Source: Larix kaempferi (taxonomy: Eukaryota; Streptophyta; Pinopsida; Pinales; Pinaceae). From it: a stretch of 64,000 nucleotides of DNA. Position numbers and translations under genes: made by a program. The DNA lies in the NCBI GenBank assembly GCA_027924585.1, contig BSBM01000299.1, forward strand, positions 29,488,501 through 29,552,500, read 5' to 3'. This document shows positions 37,150 through 49,154 of this stretch, piece after piece (the first letter of the stretch is position 1; each line of letters opens with the position of its first letter). Under the pieces are notes generated by a model that worked only from the letters and a program-made list of their open reading frames with translations, was not told the DNA's origin and searched no databases.

Positions 37150-38095
37150 TTTCATTCTATGTTGATGATTTAATCATAACTTGAAATAATTACAATATGA
37201 TTTTGGATTTAAAGAAACAACTTGAAGATACCATTGAAATGACTGACCTTGGTTTGTTGCACTTCTTTTTGGGAATTCAAATTTTGCGAATGGATGATGA
37301 TATATTTATTTCTCAACTTAAATATGATTTGTATCTTTTGAAATGATTCAATATGGACGACTACAAATCTTGTGCTACACCCTATCACTATGGAGTGAAG
37401 TTGTCAAAATATTGTGACTCTCCACTAGTCGAACGCCACTCTTTATCAACAATTTATCAGTAGCTTGATTTACTTAACCCACACTTGACCATATCTCTCC
37501 TTTTCTTTTAGTGTGGTCTATCTGTTCATGCAGGATCCTTGAGAAAGCCACTATAAATATGAAAAGAGAATCATTTACTCTATTAAAGGAACTTATCAAT
37601 ATGGTATAAAGTATTGTCGCAGTCCATAACCACATGTTAGGTTTAGTTATTCTGATTGGGGAGGTGACATTGATGACCATAAGTCCACTTCTTTCTATGT
37701 GTTCCAAATAAGTTTTGGACCCTTGGTCTGGCCATGTCTCTCTTTCGATTATAGAAGAATAATATCGTGGTGCTGTCAATGATGGGACAAAGGCAGTTTG
37801 GATTTGTAAGCTTCTATAAGAGGTCGGGTTACTTGTTCAGGCCTCCTCCGTTATTCACTATCATAATCAAAGTATAATACAAGTTGTTGATAATCCTATT
37901 GATCATAGAAAGATGAAGCATATTGAACTTCATGTTTATTATTTTTGAGAGTTGGTGCAAGACAAAGTTGTCTCATTTGTTTATTACAAGACAGATGATC
38001 AGTTGGATGACATCCTTACAAAGCCTTTACTAGAAGATAAATTTGTGAAACTTCAGCCTTTGATCGGGCTTAAGGAGGATGCAATTATGGGTGGA
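37150..38095 (+). pseudogene. Ty1/copia RT/RNase H remnant, 5'-truncated
   Basis: The frame begins abruptly at the RT active site YVDDLIIT (37158-37181), followed by LEDTIEMTDLGLLHFFLGIQ and SCATPYHYGVKLS. Stops and shifts follow. RNase H pieces remain (NQSIIQVVDNPIDHRKMKHIE and the C-terminal DDQLDDILTKPLLEDKFVKL at ~37994-38053). Everything 5' of YVDD is missing, because the LTR-like repeat copy A ends just before it. This is an old copia copy, clearly dead. Confidence 0.85.
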
Positions 38096-38153
38096 TGTTC
38101 AGAGAACATAATTACATCTCTTGAATCCCCAGAACATTGTACTGATGGGAAGG

Positions 38154-38638
38154 TGTTGGAACCTAAGGTTATGAAGGTTCATCACACTCCTAGATATTAT
38201 GGAGACAATCAATCAATAGAGAACAGTCAACTAGTAAATTAGTCGACTAGTGGATCAACTCGGAAAGTCGAAGTCTCGACTCAATGGTTGATGAGGCTAT
38301 GGTCGGCTCAAATACAACAAATGACTAAACTATAGGACGTTGCGGATTTTTTGGAAACGGTTAGAACCATCGACCCCTATTTGTGGACCATATCTTCCTC
38401 ACTTCAAGGGATTTCGTTATATCTGGAGACTATAAAAGTACAACCCTATGGGTTGTTTTGATATGTCTCTTTGTATCAAGTATGCATTGTGATGTTCTGA
38501 TCACAATGGTTTGTGCTTAAGTGTTATAACGATGTCTCTAGACACCACCTCTCTTCGAATATTGTTGCCTTTTGTTATTTTCTTTTATCTTCCATAGTTG
38601 AAGGTGAAGAGGTTCCTCAACAATTTACCATCACAACA
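38154..38638 (+). repeat. 3' LTR of the copia remnant
   Basis: The LTR begins TGTTGGAACC right after a purine tract (GATGGGAAGG, 38144-38153) and ends CATCACAACA. It contains a TATA-like CTATAAAAG near 38431. No 5' partner or TSD is in view, in line with the 5' truncation of the element. Confidence 0.65.
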
Positions 38639-41260
38639 TAGGTGTAGTGGGTGTCTATTAATTATCAATATATGTTTATATTCTAATGTATTAGATGTAT
38701 AAATATTGAATTTATAAGTGATGGTTGTGGATACTAATGTATACAAATTTAGCACTTCATTAATTAATTAATTAATTAATTAGTAATTTTATTTATATAA
38801 GTGTGAAGCACTTAACACACACTTTGAGATAACTTGCTTTGAAAAATTTGTTGCAATTAGATGAAAATTTATTTTTGAATTTTTTATTTTTATTTTTATG
38901 GGAATTAGATAGAATTGTTTTTAATAGTCAGAATCGGATATGGATTGTTCACAAAGAGTATTGAAAAGTTATATAAATCCCAATAATGAGGATTTCATAC
39001 TTCACACTATAGAACACAAGTGATGCATGTGATATCTAAGTATGCCCCATCCCTTAGACATAAGGGGTGTGACATGTGGTAGGGGAGTGATACCCATAGA
39101 TGAAGTCCATGGATTTCTATGAAACCAATGAAATATCAATTCCCCCATCAGTGAGATCGTGTAAATGTGTATGAGGAGTGGGTTAGTCTATCAATAGAGA
39201 GTTAAGGAAGAATTGAATAGTTTCTTTAAATCCTCTTAGAGATTATTTCACTTTTTTTTATACAATTAGGGATACTAAAGAAGAGACAAGGAATTATGTG
39301 TTACTTGGAACTACAAGAAGTTCCTACAATGTTTCATTGTGTCCTATAAGAAAAGTGACATTGTTTTTTTACTTTGGTGGATATTGGTCTGGTCATGATA
39401 ATTGAGTGCATGCAACCACCAATAATTAGCTATGTAACTTGCAAGAGTTCTTTATGTGTTTGATTGATTAATATGTGGCATTATGCACCTACAACCACCA
39501 AAAACATACTTGTGGTTTATCTTTTAAACACAAAACAATCTTCCCTTGATTTCAAGTATGATGCTCAGTGCTAACAATTTGTAAAAACATTGTCTCTCCC
39601 ACATCTAAGATTGACTAAATAATACATTACATACTGATGTAATACCATATTTGTAAAGATTATTGGTACATTGGAATGTACCCTACCTAGTGACACAATT
39701 CTCCTTTCATGGCTAAAGGCATTAAATGTTGTAATATTATGGGTGTGGTTCTGTCACAAGATTTAATAGTTGTACAATGGCCAAGGAAGTCAACTTGCAT
39801 TGAATTTCATTGTCAACAATAAAGTGGAGAGGCTCAGTGGAGAGGCTATTGATTGATACACCATTAGTTATGGAACAATCCCTCATAGTCTTCCTCAATT
39901 TTAATTGTTATGGTTGAGAGAGCTATGTTTTTGTGTGTTGCAAGAACATAGGTATTATTGGACTTCAGTGTAAAGGTCAGTGCAAAGGTCACCTTTTTAT
40001 TATCTTGGTTACAACCTTGCTTATCGTGTAACTTCACTTAGAGATATTTGTCTCCATTTATGTCATCCTATTTAAATGTCTTATGAGTGGCACACCAACT
40101 ACTAGTGTATTTCTTCTTATATTGCTAACGCTTATTCATATCGGTTTCCTTTGTCACAGAGCATTCATTAGAGTATGGCTTACACTGAGTTTGTTTATTA
40201 TAATTCCAATTCCATTTCTCACTTTTCATAACATTAAGCAATCGGTTGTGTTCTTAACCAAAGGAGTTGGGGCACTATTTAAAATTGTGCTTCGACTCAA
40301 TTGTTTGCACAAATTTATGGGCATAAACAAATGTATATTTAGTTTAAAAATCCATCTTTTGATTGGTATATTGGTGTAGTCCACTTTAGTACTTGAGAAT
40401 AATATTTGTTTCTTTAATCCTTAATGAACAAACCAATGATGAGATGAGAGTGTTGAAATCATCATGTTGTCACAAAGTCACTAATCATGTCATTTGTGTC
40501 ATTGTTGCTACTTCATGCACTAGTTTTCTTTATCCTGCATAACCTTGACAAAGTTATCTCATGTTGCAATGGGATCATGACATTTCTCACAATATTCGAT
40601 ATGCTTGTTCCATTAGGATTTAGTAAAGAGAAACATCTTCATGGTTGTGAGCTTGACCTTCTTAGTGTTGTCAATATGTTCAATGTCAAAATGGATCACT
40701 TACAAGGAACTGAAGAAATCTTCTAGTGCTTTGGCATCAATATTCCTTACAAATAGTGGAACACTATGGTAAAAATTGACCTTATATCTAGACAACCTTT
40801 ATCCTTGAGATGAAGAACCAGGAGGTCTATAGTAACACTCTCTTGAATAATTCCACATTCCGGGTTTAGTATTTTTCATGGTGTTTCCACATAACTACTT
40901 TAATTAGATTTTTCACAGTTCTTTGGTTTGGCATCATGGAATTATGGGTTGACATTTTTGAGGTTGTTAAGCATTTATAAAGGCACTCAAGAGTGGCTAT
41001 TTTCCTTTGATACTCAATTTATATCCAAACTTACATTCACTTCTTTTGTGTATTCATTGTATCTACAAGCAATTTGCAAAATGGATATTCTAATATTTAG
41101 AACAATGGTTAAGAGCCATCAAAATTAGCATTTATATTGTTGTTTTCACTTGTGACAGAATGTAGATATTCAATCCATGGTTTGCAATCATGTCATGTCA
41201 GTGAAAATGCCAATCATTAGATTGCATGAGATATTCTGCCAATTTATAAATTAGGTCTAC
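38639..41260. other. Non-coding, AT-rich
   Basis: An (AATT)n run lies at about 38759-38784. ORFs up to 98 codons (40083-40379, 40487-40726, 40928-41128) are hydrophobic and without motif. They could be decayed coding DNA of an old element, but I cannot support any gene. Confidence 0.45.
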
Positions 41261-43155
41261 TTAAAGTAACTTTCACATATAAGTGCTCTAATATCAATAA
41301 TTCAAACCACTAATAGGATCAATTTTCCAAGGATCATAAACCCTCACCAGAAGGACATCAATCATCCTGGTAGTGTATTTCTAGCTTTACATAATGACTT
41401 AGATCACAATGCCCAATCGTGACGAATGGCAAGATCATATAAACAATAACTTGACTAGGTGGAAGTGATAGTAATACACAATCAAGTTGAAGTGCATAAG
41501 CATATTTTCAATCCTATTATAGGGTATGCAACCTAGGGAATACGTATTAGCATAATATAACATAGAGGAATAACAAGAGACAAAAAACCAAAAGAAGCAA
41601 GCTAATACAATGCATGTTGGCTCAAGTGTACTTCTATTCGATTACAAATAAATTAGACAGGAGGCAAGGATTGAAGTGATGCAAATATATTATCTATCAC
41701 TATGACAAAAGTGACATGTTGGGTTCAATCCTTCAAATATAGATCACAAAAAAACATTATGGTATTTTACATAGTATGGAACCTATTACAGCCTACAACA
41801 TTGCATTTTTTACCCTACATGCCCGGCACCTTGCATATTCTACTATAAATAATGTTACATATTTATACAACAAGAAGGTGTAAGACCATCATTTATATAA
41901 TGGTTCCCAAGTCAACAATGGAACTAACAAATTCATGGATAAGGAAGATATTTGTCCAATGTTATGGGAATTAGCATGTATGTGATTGACTTTGAATATT
42001 GGGCTTGTTGGACACACTAACAACCTCAACTGCATATCATACTGATGTTTCCAAGTAATTTTGATCTAAGTTGGTGGGTTGTATGATTGCTAACCTCTTA
42101 GTGTTGACATGTAGATCCCTTGTTGAATAAGAGCCTGTGACAAACTGACGATTAGGGGGGGTGTGATGGTTCAAGAGAAGATCACAAGGAACAAATTTCA
42201 ATCATAAAATTTGTTATGAACCACAAGTTGGCCATGATCAAGGATGTTGCATGTCTATCTTGATTGACACATGGATCAATAATATCCTTGTATTCCTTTG
42301 ATTATGGTTTGTAGAGATTTACATTAAATTCTTATATCAAGCACAATGTTTTTATTTAACTTCACACATTTCCATTCTGTATTCTATTCCATATACAACT
42401 TAGTTGACAATCATTTCTATTTTCCCAATAATATTGCATTCTACTTCATAATTTTTTTGCCACATATTACCTATCCATAAATAGTCAAATGTCAATGCAT
42501 AATCTTTTTTCAATGATAATGCACCCTTAAACCCACAACTTATTATCACTGATTAATTAAATATAGATGAAAAATTAAACATCAATATTAAGATTTATTT
42601 TCAAATAATATTGTATTATATTTCCATCAATTTCTTATTACTGTTAACTAAATAATACCATTTCTTACCATATTCTTATCACCTATAATGGAATTTCCCA
42701 CTACTTAAAACTTTAACAACAATACTGCATCTCTACATCCACCCACTACTTTGAAGTATTAACTAAATATTAATAATAATTATTAAATATTAATGCAAAA
42801 CTTTAAAAACAAAATTTACACACCTGGTTCAACTAACTAAGTATTAATTACTAACTAAATATTGACAATTCAAAATTATTTATTTGAATCACCCTAAATG
42901 AGCAGTATGAACATCATACTATGACATTAAATCGAGGGCGTTTGAACAGTGCTCACGCAGGTACGAAGGTTTGTTCATTGACTGAATCCAGGTCGTTGGA
43001 AGGTTTTCTCTTTAAATACAATACTCATGCATGATTCGGAGCTCAAACTATATAAATAACTTGTTCTACTGGACTTGTTACGGCAATAGGGGATAGATCG
43101 GGTGAGGTATCGAGTTAAGGGTATTTCTGCGTCCATTTCATTTAAAGTTTCTGGT
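41261..43155 (+). repeat. Long direct repeat, copy B (LTR-like)
   Basis: Collinear with copy A from CTTAAAGTAACTTTCACATA onward, ~6.47 kb downstream, without the extra subrepeat duplications near the end. A TATA box, CTATATAAATA, is at 43048-43058. The right part (43000-43155) is repeated once more at 44062-44245, on the other side of the foldback. Confidence 0.7.
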
Positions 43156-44037
43156 AGAATCAAATTGGGTAGCGAATCAATTGGGTAGCGTATCATGTTT
43201 ATTTTCTTAAAACATGAAAACTTGTTAGTACATGGGCTAGCATATGATCTGAATCGTGCTAACAGATATCAAATATCAAAGCAGGAAAAATGATCAAAAT
43301 CATCAAAGTGAAATCTGAGATTGCATAAAAGCAGAAAAGTGAAATCTGAGATTGCATACAATGCTTGAAATGTCAGAGAAATTGTATATCGATCATCTCA
43401 TTTGAAAAGCTGAGAAAGTGCATATAAATAATCTCATTTGAAAAGTTGAGAAAGTAAACAGAGCTAGAGATGAGCTATACTAATGAATGTTAACAAGAAG
43501 TCTTGAGCTTTTTCAGCTCAAGCAAGTGCTCTTCCTTAGTAACATGCAATTCAATCCTAATGCTCTTCCTTAGTAACATGAAATTCATGTTACTAAGGAA
43601 GAGCATTAGGATTGAATTGCATGTTACTAAGGAAGAGCACTTGCTTGAGCTGAAAAAGCTCAAGACTTCTTGTTAACATTCATTAGTATAGCTCATCTCT
43701 AGCTCTGTTTACTTTCTCAACTTTTCAAATGAGATTATTTATATGCACTTTCTCAGCTTTTCAAATGAGATGATCGATATACAATTTCTCTGACATTTCA
43801 AGCATTGTATCCAATCTAAGATTTCACTTTATATCATTTTTCCTGCTTTGAAATTTGAAGGGCATTTCAAGCATTGTATGCAATCTCAGATTTCACTTTG
43901 ATCATTTTTCCTGCTTTGATGTTTGATATCTGTTAGCATGATTCAGAGAATATGCTGTACTAGACAAGTTTTCACGTTTTAAGAAAATAAAAATGATACG
44001 CTGCAGGTTGTGATGATTCGCTACCCAATTTGATTCT
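43156..44037. mobile_element. Foldback palindrome 1
   Basis: A near-continuous inverted repeat. The centre is AACATGAA-A-TTCATGTT at 43583, with a single unpaired base. The left arm runs from AGAATCAAATTGGGTAGCGA (43156) to 43582. The right arm runs from 43584 to TCGCTACCCAATTTGATTCT (44037). The right arm has a ~45-bp local duplication (AGCATTGTATGCAATCTCAG-type, near 43860) and a CGCTGCAGG insertion. A transcript across it would fold into a ~430-bp hairpin. It lies between two direct repeats of the TATA-bearing block (43000-43155 and 44062-44245). This could be a foldback transposon or a hairpin-siRNA source. Confidence 0.8.
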
Positions 44038-44061
44038 TTGTTTTAGTCAATCATACGCTGC

Positions 44062-44245
44062 AGGTTTTCTCTTCAATCCTCATGCATGATTCGGAGCTCA
44101 AACTATATAAATAACTTGTTCTACTGGACTAGTCGGCAGTAGGGGATAGATCCGGTTGAGGCATCTTTGTGTAAACTCGTGAAGAATAGGGCAATAGATC
44201 GAGTTAAAGGTATTTCTGCGTCCATTTCATTTAAAGTTGCTGGTA
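44062..44245 (+). repeat. Third partial copy of the TATA-bearing repeat end
   Basis: It repeats GGTTTTCTCTT, CATGCATGATTCGGAGCTCA, CTATATAAATAACTTG (44103) and TATTTCTGCGTCCATTTCAT, all seen at 43000-43155. Confidence 0.65.
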
Positions 44246-45385
44246 GACATTTGGCCGCTTGTTTTCTTATCACATATTCTGTGTTAAAGAATTCCTGTGC
44301 TGTGGTGCAATTCCCATCCACTATGGTTCAAAGATCGTTGGGATTATGCAGTGCAGAGATGTTAGCTTGCTTGTCTTGGGTGCTGTAGTTAGAGCCTGAT
44401 TTAAATACCCATTCCTTCTTTTTTCGTTAATATTTGTTGATATTCAGGTGAGTCTCTCTACTTCGCTGCTCGTTGATTAAAAGTGATTTTGAAGGGTTGT
44501 TTCATAGGTGTGAGGATAGATATATATAAATGCTATTTTCATGTATATATATTTCTCGAAGGTTTGGCTTTTTTAGGATGGTTGCATACTGTACAAATCT
44601 ACTTGGCTTGGCTCTGTAACTAGTTAAATCTGTCTATTTTAACCAAATTGACGCAAGTTTGGTTAAACTCTCCAATAGTTGGAAATTCATGAGTTCAACT
44701 AAGATTTGACAAATTTGAGATTCATTGTTTTTGACCAATATTTTTTATCTTAAGCATTTTTTAAATTGTTTTTGTTATTTAGGTCCATCTTGAACATTTT
44801 TTGAACTGTTTTATTTGTTAATGCTTATGCTGACATATTCTGGGTTGCATTCATAATCTTGGTTTAGGGCTTCACGACAGTCATTCCCCTATCCAAGTCA
44901 CCTATGATTTGAAATTACTTTATTCCTCCATATTTTTGGTTGGTAAGTGTAATTACCAAGTACCAAAAGTTATTTTCAGTAGAATGTGCAAGAGTTTTGC
45001 CTTAGATAACAATTTGTAAGGGATTTTTTGTGAATAGATTTAAGAAATGGTGTTAGTTTATTGTGAAAGTCACAAGTTTAAAAAAATGGGGATGATCCCT
45101 GGAAGTGTCCATGTACCAAAACATGGGGAACACCTCCTTGAAATCACTAGTTTACATATATGTTTGTGTGTTTGCTTTTAACTTGTTTTTTCTTTCTGAA
45201 CTTATAGTCTAATGCTATGTTTATTCTGAGTTCTATGAAGGAATGTTGGAGTTTTTCTCTCCTTGTTTGAGCTTTTATATTGTTCATAGTTTAGTAGTTG
45301 AAACTAAAGATGATAATTCTATGCAAAGTGAGAAATTGCATTGATTATAAGTATTATATTCCATGTGTATTTTTCTATTATCTGC
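44246..45385. other. Non-coding
   Basis: I see no supportable gene. A plus-strand ORF at 44167-44388 begins inside the repeat and ends here, with no recognisable motif. Confidence 0.4.
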
Positions 45386-45391
45386 TTCAGC

Positions 45392-45679
45392 TTGAATTTG
45401 GGAAAACATCCGTTTGTGGACAACTTGTGTTAATTTCAAGATTGTTTCATAAGATGTTAAATCCTTCTGCAAGTGAGTAACTACTAATCTCTGGTTGAAC
45501 ATCTTTTCTAGGCAACAAGGCCTGAATTTTTTCCAGCAAAGTTTTGTGTACCTAAGGGCCTTTTGTCTAAAGAGTCCAAAATGGACATTGACAATAAAGA
45601 GCGTCTTCCTTCTGATGATGGAAGTTGCACTTTTTTTGTCCATTCATCCGTCGACAAAAAAATGAATATGGAAGAATAG
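45392..45679 (+). pseudogene. Possible captured two-exon gene fragment
   Basis: TATCTGCTTCAG at 45390 resembles an acceptor and is followed by an open stretch LEFGKTSVCGQLVLISRLFH ending at AAG|GTGAGT-like CTGCAAGTGAGT (~45470). After 37 bp there is TTTTCTAG and a second open stretch, ATRPEFFPAKFCVPKGLLSK through to MNMEE and a TAG at 45679. The two pieces look like exons of one protein but are off by one base at the predicted junction, so the fragment is probably dead or transposon-captured. The family is not recognised; the minus-strand ORF over the same DNA is taken as a shadow. Confidence 0.3.
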
Positions 45680-45879
45680 AAAGACACTACTGGTCATGCT
45701 ACCAAGTATACACTACTGGTCATGCTACCAAGTATAGCTCTGCCCATGAACACTTGGCAGGTGATATTACACATCAACTAGAAGTAAATGCATATCATTC
45801 TGTGTTATGGGTCTTTAGTGCTATAAAAACATTAAGCTGGAAAACATAACTTTTACTAGCAGAGTTGAGGGTTCATTTG

Positions 45880-46190
45880 CACATTACTTCTGAAGAGCAC
45901 TTGTTTGAGCTAGAAAAGTTCAAATAGTATATCCATGTACACATTTCAAGTTTTGTGTGCAATTTCATCCTTTCCAACCCATGTCAGATTCCCAAATTGT
46001 GTGCAATTTCACTTGATATCATTTTTAGAATGATTCATAAAGAAAATGAGCCTGTGCTGGCCCATCTATGAGCCTATGCTGGCCCATCTACTAGACAGCT
46101 CTTATGGTTTTAATAATTTAAACATGATACATTGCAAGTTCAGATAATTCATTACCCAATTTGATTTTTTTAAAGTCAATCATACATGGA
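45880..46190. repeat. Diverged copy of foldback-1 right arm
   Basis: GAAGAGCACTTGTTTGAGCT, then TTTCAAG..TGTGTGCAATTTCA, TGATATCATTTTT, AACATGATAC and ATTCATTACCCAATTTGATT follow the order of 43605-44037 with many substitutions. The left arm is missing here. A small tandem duplication, TGAGCCTATGCTGGCCCATC, lies at 46049-46090. So the foldback arm is a dispersed repeat. Confidence 0.6.
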
Positions 46191-46446
46191 GTGGACTAAT
46201 ATTATGTTACTCTGAAATCCCGATACCTTTGCTTTGGTGCTTCAGAAAGTTGGGGTTTAGACTATTGAAGTTTACATAGGAAGTTCGGTGTTTGTTTGGT
46301 GGAAGACTTTGGAGCAGAAAAGAGAGTAATTATAATTTACAAATTTGTCTTTGTTAACAGGGGTTTAGAAATATGGAAGAAAAAACAATTGGGATAACAT
46401 GTTATGGGTTTAAGTAACTTTCATGTAACATTGGCTCTATTCAGGT

Positions 46447-46617
46447 GATTTACTATTTGTTTGTATGCAGGTTCTTCTTCACTAACCAGGCACATGGATT
46501 AGTTGATTTACTATTTGTTTGTATGCAGGTTCTTCTTCACTAACCAGGCACATGGATTAGTTGATTTACTATTTGTTTGTATGCAGGCTCTTCTTCACTA
46601 ACCAGGCACATGGATTA
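46447..46617. repeat. 58-bp tandem triplication
   Basis: GATTTACTATTTGTTTGTAT followed by GCAGG(T/C)TCTTCTTCACTAACCAGGCA occurs at 46447, 46505 and 46563, almost unchanged. Each unit contains TGTATGCAG, a splice-acceptor-like string. The near identity implies a recent expansion. Confidence 0.85.
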
Positions 46618-48343
46618 CTTATGTTCTCTTCTTTACCGTATTGTTACTACAAATTACAACTACTTGTTTTTTGTTTAGTTCCTGAGAAACATTGATAAGA
46701 ACTTCTTTTTCTAAGGTTTCTTTTAGGAAGCCTCTAAAAGCAATCCCTTTATGTTCCTCTGTGCACAATCTATTGATGGCCCCTTAGAACCAAAAGCCTC
46801 CCTAGGGTTTGATAGACCACCACATGCAGTAGGGATATCTAATTTGTCATTTTACTACTAATGTTTAGATATCTAATTTGTCTTTTTATTACTAATGTTT
46901 GTAGGTTCCTCCCTTGCATGATCTTCATGGAAGCAATAATTTTCTTAGTTTACTATTTTATTGCACCAAAAGCCTCGTTAGGATTTGATACACCATAATT
47001 TGTCATTTTACTACTGAAATGTATGTTTTCACTCCATGTTCCTACTTATATACTTGCATGATCTTCTTGGAAGCAATGATTTTCTTAGTTTATTATTTTA
47101 TGTGTTGATGGGTGGGGTAGACATCATTGATTCAATTTTTAATGTATCACATGCTCATTCTTTTTATGACTTATATGGTCATGAAAAGTTTTAAAGTTGC
47201 TGGGATGATTTTGGCTACAGAATAATATTAAATTATCTTTATTCTATATTTTGATATTAATAATAGTATTAGATCATCATCATTAAGAAAACCTCTATTC
47301 ACAAATCTAATTGATTTGCTATAATAAAGAATATGAAAAAAATTATCTTGATTCTTTTATATCCTAAACCATATTGATTTCTTTTTAAAAGAAGTTATTA
47401 ACAAAGTCTAAAAGTCTTAGATGCATCATAAAACTAATCCTATAATCTTAGATGCATTCTGAAATTGGTCTAATTATCTCTCATGATGTTGTTATTTGAC
47501 TTTTCAATGACTTCATCTTTAGTTTTCTTAAGTTCCTAATTTACCTTAAAGTCTTCATTTGTTATTTTAGTGTCTTCATGAAGTGCATCTTCATCAAATT
47601 CCCTGATTTTATTCAGAACAAGAATATGCTTGATGCTCTCTTTTTCACTGTTGTAATCCAAAATAAGAATGTTGTTGTCCAAGGAGATTCATTTCTTTAG
47701 ATAATGACCAATTCTTTAGATAATGACATGTTTTGAGTTTTGAACATATCAACTTTCATGTGCCTGACTTGTAAGCTGCAGTAAGAGTTCTTTTATTCAT
47801 AGAAATTCTAGATCTCCAAGTTGTGTTAAATGATGTGTGTAGTAGATGAAAGAGTTCTTTAATTTGGTTAATTAAACACAAAAGTAAACTTTAAAGAATT
47901 TATTGCAACTTGACCCTTTAAAATCAAAGTCAACAAAAGAAAATAAAAAATTAAAGGAGTGTTGGATACCACCTAAGAATGCACACTATTACAAATTCAA
48001 TTTAATCTTAATTTCAAAATGCAAAAGAACTATTGAAAACACTATGCAAATGAGTTTTGAACAAATCAATACTACTCTTTCACTAGAAAGCAAGAAGCTG
48101 GCTTATCTAGAGCATGATAACCTCCTGCATATATTTACCTCTGCTTCATAAATGGTGATCGAGTTCAGGTATCTAGAATCTTCAGGACCAAAGAAGTGCT
48201 TCCATACATCGAGAAAAAAAGATTTCCATCTTGTCAATTTCAAACCATATTGTTGAGAGAAATGTGAACATCTCTTCTCCAGCAAACAACGCAAACACAG
48301 ATGCAATTGTGTTTTGATACAAACAGCTTTTTCAGGCATCATA
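46618..48343. other. Non-coding with short dispersed duplications
   Basis: GATATCTAATTTGTC...TTACTACTAATGTTT and TGCATGATCTTC.TGGAAGCA each occur two or more times between 46830 and 47100. No ORF with a motif is present. Confidence 0.45.
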
Positions 48344-49154
48344 GCATTTTTTTAAGAAGCTATAAGAGAACCAGAGATTCATTTTACTGAAGCTTCTCAT
48401 TTTCATTCCTTAAATATTCTATTTGAGTAACAAAAGAGGGACTGACCGTATTCTTGTTTTTCCATTCGGGAATTGCAGGTTTATCAAAACTTCAAGGCCA
48501 CCGTTAATTACTTTTTCGATTACTCAACGGGTGAGGACAGTCAGTTGGCAACTAGTCAACATTCCATTGGATATAGTCATCCTCAAAGACCGATTCCTGG
48601 GCAGTTGAATCCAAGCTTTCGGTCCTTCAAGATTATTACATAATGCCCTCTGATTACGATGATTAATTTTAGATTCCATCCAAAATATGTGAGCAGCAGT
48701 GTTGCTGTTCTCCTCCCTTTGATGGTCGGTGCAATATCCACCCCACCTGAAAAATTGCACCGACCATCCTCCATAGGAGAACAGCAACACTGTTGCTCAC
48801 ATATTTTGGATGGAATCTAAAAATAATCATCGTAATCAAATGGCATTCTGTAATAATCTTGAAGGACCGAAAGCTTGGATTCAGCGGCCCAGGAATCGGT
48901 CTTTGTGGATTACTATATCCAATGGAATGTTGACTAGTTGCCAACTGACTGTCATTACCCATTGAGTAATCGAAAAAGTAATTAACGGTGGCCTTGAAGT
49001 TTTGAATCTTTTGATAAACCTGCAATTCCCAAATGGAAAAACAGGAATAAGGTCAGTCCCTGTTTTGTTATTCAAATAGAATAATTAAGGAATGAAAATG
49101 AGAAGCTTCAGTAAAATGAATCTCTAATTCTCTTAGAGCTCCTTAAAAAAATGC
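48344..49154. mobile_element. Foldback palindrome 2 with exon-like arms
   Basis: Inverted arms 48344-48735 and 48754-49154 surround an 18-nt loop. Outer ends are GCATTTTTTTAAG and its complement; inner ends are GGTCGGTGCAAT and ATTGCACCGACC. Each arm contains an acceptor-like TTGGGAATTGCAG (ATTCGGGAATTGCAG on the left) followed by the same coding-like text. On the right arm (minus strand from 49019) it reads VYQKIQNFKATVNYFFDYSM and then DSQLATSQHSIGYS. The left arm has a 7-bp deletion there. Arms are roughly 90 percent complementary by eye. It may be an inverted duplication of a gene fragment able to make hairpin RNA. Confidence 0.75.

Noticed and set aside
46447-46617. Three regular repeats as a CRISPR remnant
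   Set aside because: The repeats are directly abutting with no spacers; this is a simple tandem triplication.
48423-49075. Separate short genes on opposite strands
   Set aside because: The frames are mirror images in the two arms of one foldback; they are better described as a single inverted duplication.
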